The notes below the pieces were generated by a model that was not told where the DNA came from, did not search any database, and saw only the letters and a program-made list of their open reading frames with translations. Source: Pseudomonadales bacterium (lineage in GTDB: Bacteria > Pseudomonadota > Gammaproteobacteria > Pseudomonadales > UBA5862). From it: a stretch of 64,000 bases of DNA. Position 1 is the first letter of the stretch; every line of letters starts with the position of its first letter. Positions 61,912 through 64,000 of the stretch are shown here, piece after piece. The stretch spans positions 558,001-622,000 of the forward strand of contig JACKOQ010000001.1 in NCBI GenBank assembly GCA_024234215.1. Direction: 5' to 3'. The position numbers and the translations under genes were made by a program.

Positions 61912-63552
61912 ATGCCGCAACCTGCCTCCTACGACCTGCTCATCATCGGCGCGGGCGCTGCCGGTCTCACCCTGGCGCTCAAACTGGCCGCGCACCTGAA
62001 GATCGCGCTGGTCAGCAAGGGCAGTCTGATCGAGAGTTCGACCTACTTCGCGCAGGGCGGCATTGCCGCGGTGCTGGCCGAGAATGACAGCATCGAGGCG
62101 CATGTGGCCGACACCTTGCGTGCCGGCGCCGGGCTGTGTCACCGCGATGCGGTCGAGTTCACGGTGCGCAACAGTCGCGGCATCATCGAGTGGCTGATCG
62201 AGCAGGGGGTGCCCTTCACCAAGACCGACCGGCCCGAGCAGGGTTTTGAGGATTACCACCTGACCCAGGAGGGGGGGCATAGCCTGCGCCGCATCATCCA
62301 TGCCGAGGATGCGACCGGGCAGGCGGTCTCCAATGCGTTGATCGACCGGCTGCACAGCCACGCCAACATCGGTGTGTTCGAGTACCGCACCGCGGTCGAT
62401 CTGATCGTGCAGCAGGATGCGCAGGGAGAGCGGCGCTGCACCGGTGCCTATCTCCTCAACCAGCAGAACGGCGAGGTGGAGGTGTTTCAGGCGCGCTTCA
62501 CTGCGCTGGCCACCGGCGGGGCGAGCAAGGTCTATCTCTACACCTCCAATCCTGACACCGCCACCGGTGATGGCATCGCCATGGCCTGGCGTGCCGGCTG
62601 CCGGGTGGCCAACATGGAGTTCAACCAGTTCCATCCCACCTGCCTCTACCACCCCAAGGCCAAATCCTTTCTGATTTCCGAGGCGCTGCGTGGCGAGGGG
62701 GCCAGATTGTTGCTGCCCGATGGCACCGCATTCATGCAGCGGTTTCATCCACAGCAGGAGCTGGCACCGCGTGATGTGGTGGCCCGCGCCATCGACCACG
62801 AGATGAAGCGGCTGGGCATCGACCATGTCTACCTCGACATCAGCCACCAGCCGGCCGACTTCATCCGCAGCCACTTTCCGACCATCTACGGTCGCTGCCT
62901 GGAGTTCGGCATCGACATCACCCGCGAGCCGATTCCGGTGGTGCCGGCGGCCCACTACACCTGTGGCGGGGTGGTGGTCGATCTCGATGGCGCCACCGAC
63001 CTGCCCGGACTCTACGCCATCGGCGAGAGCAGTTGCACCGGGCTGCATGGCGCCAACCGCATGGCCAGCAACTCGCTGCTTGAATGTCTGGTCTATGCCC
63101 AAGCGGCGGCCCAGTCGATTCTGCGCCGCAGTGACGCGACGCCAGCGCCGGCGCCGATCCGGCCATGGGACGAATCCAGGGTGATCGATTCGGACGAAGA
63201 GATCGTGATCGCGCACAACTGGGAGGAGCTGCGCCGTTTCATGTGGGACTATGTCGGCATCGTGCGCACCGACAAGCGGCTGGCGCGGGCATTGCGCCGG
63301 GTCGAGCTGCTGAAGCAGGAAATTGCCGACTATTACGGTCACTACAGGGTGACCAATGACCTGCTGGAGCTGCGTAACCTCTCCTGTGTCGCCGAGTTGA
63401 TCGTGCGCTGCGCGATTGCCCGCAAGGAGAGCCGCGGGCTGCACTATACCCTTGATTATCCTGATCTATTGCCCCGTGCGCTCGACACCGTGCTGATCCC
63501 CGTCATCGGCGGTGCGGCGCCGACCATGACCCTGCTGGAGCCCAATCCGTAA
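61912..63552 (+). CDS. nadB: L-aspartate oxidase
   Basis: 546 aa. FAD motif DLLIIGAGAAGLTLAL, SSTYFAQGGIAAVL, the RRIIHAEDATG segment, GGASKVYLYTSNPDTATGDGIAMAWRAGCRVANMEFNQFHPTCLY and HGANRMASNSLLECLVYA identify it as NadB rather than SdhA. It oxidises aspartate to iminoaspartate, the first step of NAD synthesis. Divergent from algU, as in E. coli and Pseudomonas. Its last 87 bases overlap ygfX on the other strand. Confidence 0.97.
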   Translation: MPQPASYDLLIIGAGAAGLTLALKLAAHLKIALVSKGSLIESSTYFAQGGIAAVLAENDSIEAHVADTLRAGAGLCHRDAVEFTVRNSRGIIEWLIEQGVPFTKTDRPEQGFEDYHLTQEGGHSLRRIIHAEDATGQAVSNALIDRLHSHANIGVFEYRTAVDLIVQQDAQGERRCTGAYLLNQQNGEVEVFQARFTALATGGASKVYLYTSNPDTATGDGIAMAWRAGCRVANMEFNQFHPTCLYHPKAKSFLISEALRGEGARLLLPDGTAFMQRFHPQQELAPRDVVARAIDHEMKRLGIDHVYLDISHQPADFIRSHFPTIYGRCLEFGIDITREPIPVVPAAHYTCGGVVVDLDGATDLPGLYAIGESSCTGLHGANRMASNSLLECLVYAQAAAQSILRRSDATPAPAPIRPWDESRVIDSDEEIVIAHNWEELRRFMWDYVGIVRTDKRLARALRRVELLKQEIADYYGHYRVTNDLLELRNLSCVAELIVRCAIARKESRGLHYTLDYPDLLPRALDTVLIPVIGGAAPTMTLLEPNP

Positions 63553-63957
63553 TCGGCGCCAGTCGGTGGCCGTCAAGGCGTCGGGCAGCAGCAACAGCGG
63601 GTAGCGTGTCCTCCACCAGGGTGACTCGAACGGACGGAGGCTGAGCGCAATGCACCAGGGGGTGATGCGCGTGCCGGGCTCCAGCGTGGCCAGTCGGCGC
63701 TGTCCGCCGTAGGTGGTCAGCTCGGTGTGGTGCGGATGCAGCGTCAGTCGAACGATGCGGTCGGGATGGCGTCGACGCAGCCGCGATTCCTGCAGTGCGC
63801 ATGACAGCAGCAGCAGTGTCGTGCCGCCCCAGCGCACGGTAGCGGGCAGCTCGGCGCTCAGCAGTCCGATCAGGCCGGCGCCATGTGCCAGTCCGACCAG
63901 TGCAATGAGCAGCAACGACTGCTCAAGCCGGATGGTCAGGGGCGGTGGTTGCTGCAC
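63466..63957 (-). CDS. ygfX: YgfX-like membrane protein (CptA family)
   Basis: 163 aa, GTG start. Two adjacent hydrophobic segments at about residues 15-33 (LIALVGLAHGAGLIGLLSA) and 40-52 (VRWGGTTLLLLSC), then a soluble C-terminal part. Sequence conservation is weak, but the location directly after sdhE and convergent with nadB is that of ygfX in Gammaproteobacteria. E. coli YgfX has been described as a membrane partner of SdhE and as a toxin acting on MreB/FtsZ; whether that holds here is unknown. It overlaps sdhE by 35 bases. Confidence 0.7.
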   Translation of the reverse strand: MQQPPPLTIRLEQSLLLIALVGLAHGAGLIGLLSAELPATVRWGGTTLLLLSCALQESRLRRRHPDRIVRLTLHPHHTELTTYGGQRRLATLEPGTRITPWCIALSLRPFESPWWRTRYPLLLLPDALTATDWRRLRIGLQQGHGRRRTADDGDQHGVERTGQ

Positions 63958-64000
63958 GGATTTTTCCGATCATCCGCGCCAGTTCGGCATCGGGCGCTGT
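63923..64000 (-). CDS. sdhE: FAD assembly factor SdhE, C-terminal end (partial)
   Basis: The - strand frame entering from the right edge reads TAPDAELARMIGKIRAATTA followed by PDHPA and a TGA stop. It aligns with the end of E. coli SdhE (PADAELEMMVRLIQTRN). SdhE flavinylates SdhA, encoded at 33819-35591. The start lies beyond the window. Confidence 0.8.
   Translation of the reverse strand, partial: TAPDAELARMIGKIRAATTAPDHPA

Noticed and set aside
61891..63444. 517-codon - strand ORF opposite nadB
   Set aside because: Shadow of nadB, whose motifs are complete on the + strand.

Overview
The window is a gene-dense, GC-rich piece of a gammaproteobacterial chromosome. The evidence is the joined str, S10, spc and alpha ribosomal operons, an AlgU-MucA-MucB-MucD envelope-stress locus, the gene order ubiI-ubiH-pepP-ygfB, the Pseudomonas-like order sdhCDAB-sucAB-lpd-sucCD, and ygfX-sdhE converging on nadB. 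A glycine decarboxylase split into two subunits argues against the enteric and classical Pseudomonas lineages, which usually carry one long GcvP. I cannot name the genus. No phage, insertion sequence or CRISPR array is visible.

Layout. 1-476 is the 3' end of rpoC. 542-4946 is the str operon (rpsL, rpsG, fusA, tuf) with a clear sigma-70 promoter and an attenuator-like leader. 5070-18619 is one continuous + strand run of S10, spc and alpha genes, from rpsJ to rplQ, including secY, rpmJ and rpoA. It is visibly AT-richer than everything around it and ends at a bidirectional terminator. 18798-32779 is mostly - strand: a DEAD-box RNA helicase, RppH with an opposite-strand HAD phosphatase, an RlmI-type rRNA methyltransferase, the glycine cleavage operon gcvT-gcvH-(insert)-gcvPA-gcvPB, and the ubiquinone/proline peptidase operon ygfB-pepP-ubiH-ubiI. 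33100-44163 holds the TCA-cycle operons sdhCDAB and sucAB-lpd-sucCD. 44384-46291 is htpG behind a near-perfect heat-shock promoter.

46498-53034 is a four-gene - strand cluster: a DUF1302 outer-membrane protein, a DUF1329 periplasmic protein, a YCF48-like beta-propeller and an RND/MMPL transporter. It is the best candidate here for an under-described system, probably an envelope-spanning export route for a hydrophobic substrate. After a tRNA-Leu(CAG) come two divergent L,D-transpeptidases, a TerC-family membrane protein, mazG, the mucD/mucB/mucA/algU stress operon, nadB, ygfX and the 3' end of sdhE.

Non-coding signals that stand out are the rpsL leader (mutually exclusive hairpins before a T-run), a 16-bp perfect palindrome just upstream of sdhC, the sigma-32 promoter of htpG, and a low-GC insertion inside the gcv operon that carries one unknown membrane-anchored protein and a short remnant resembling the N-terminus of a PaiB-type regulator. 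All coordinates come from reading the sequence by eye. Family assignments rest on recalled motifs and lengths, not on searches.
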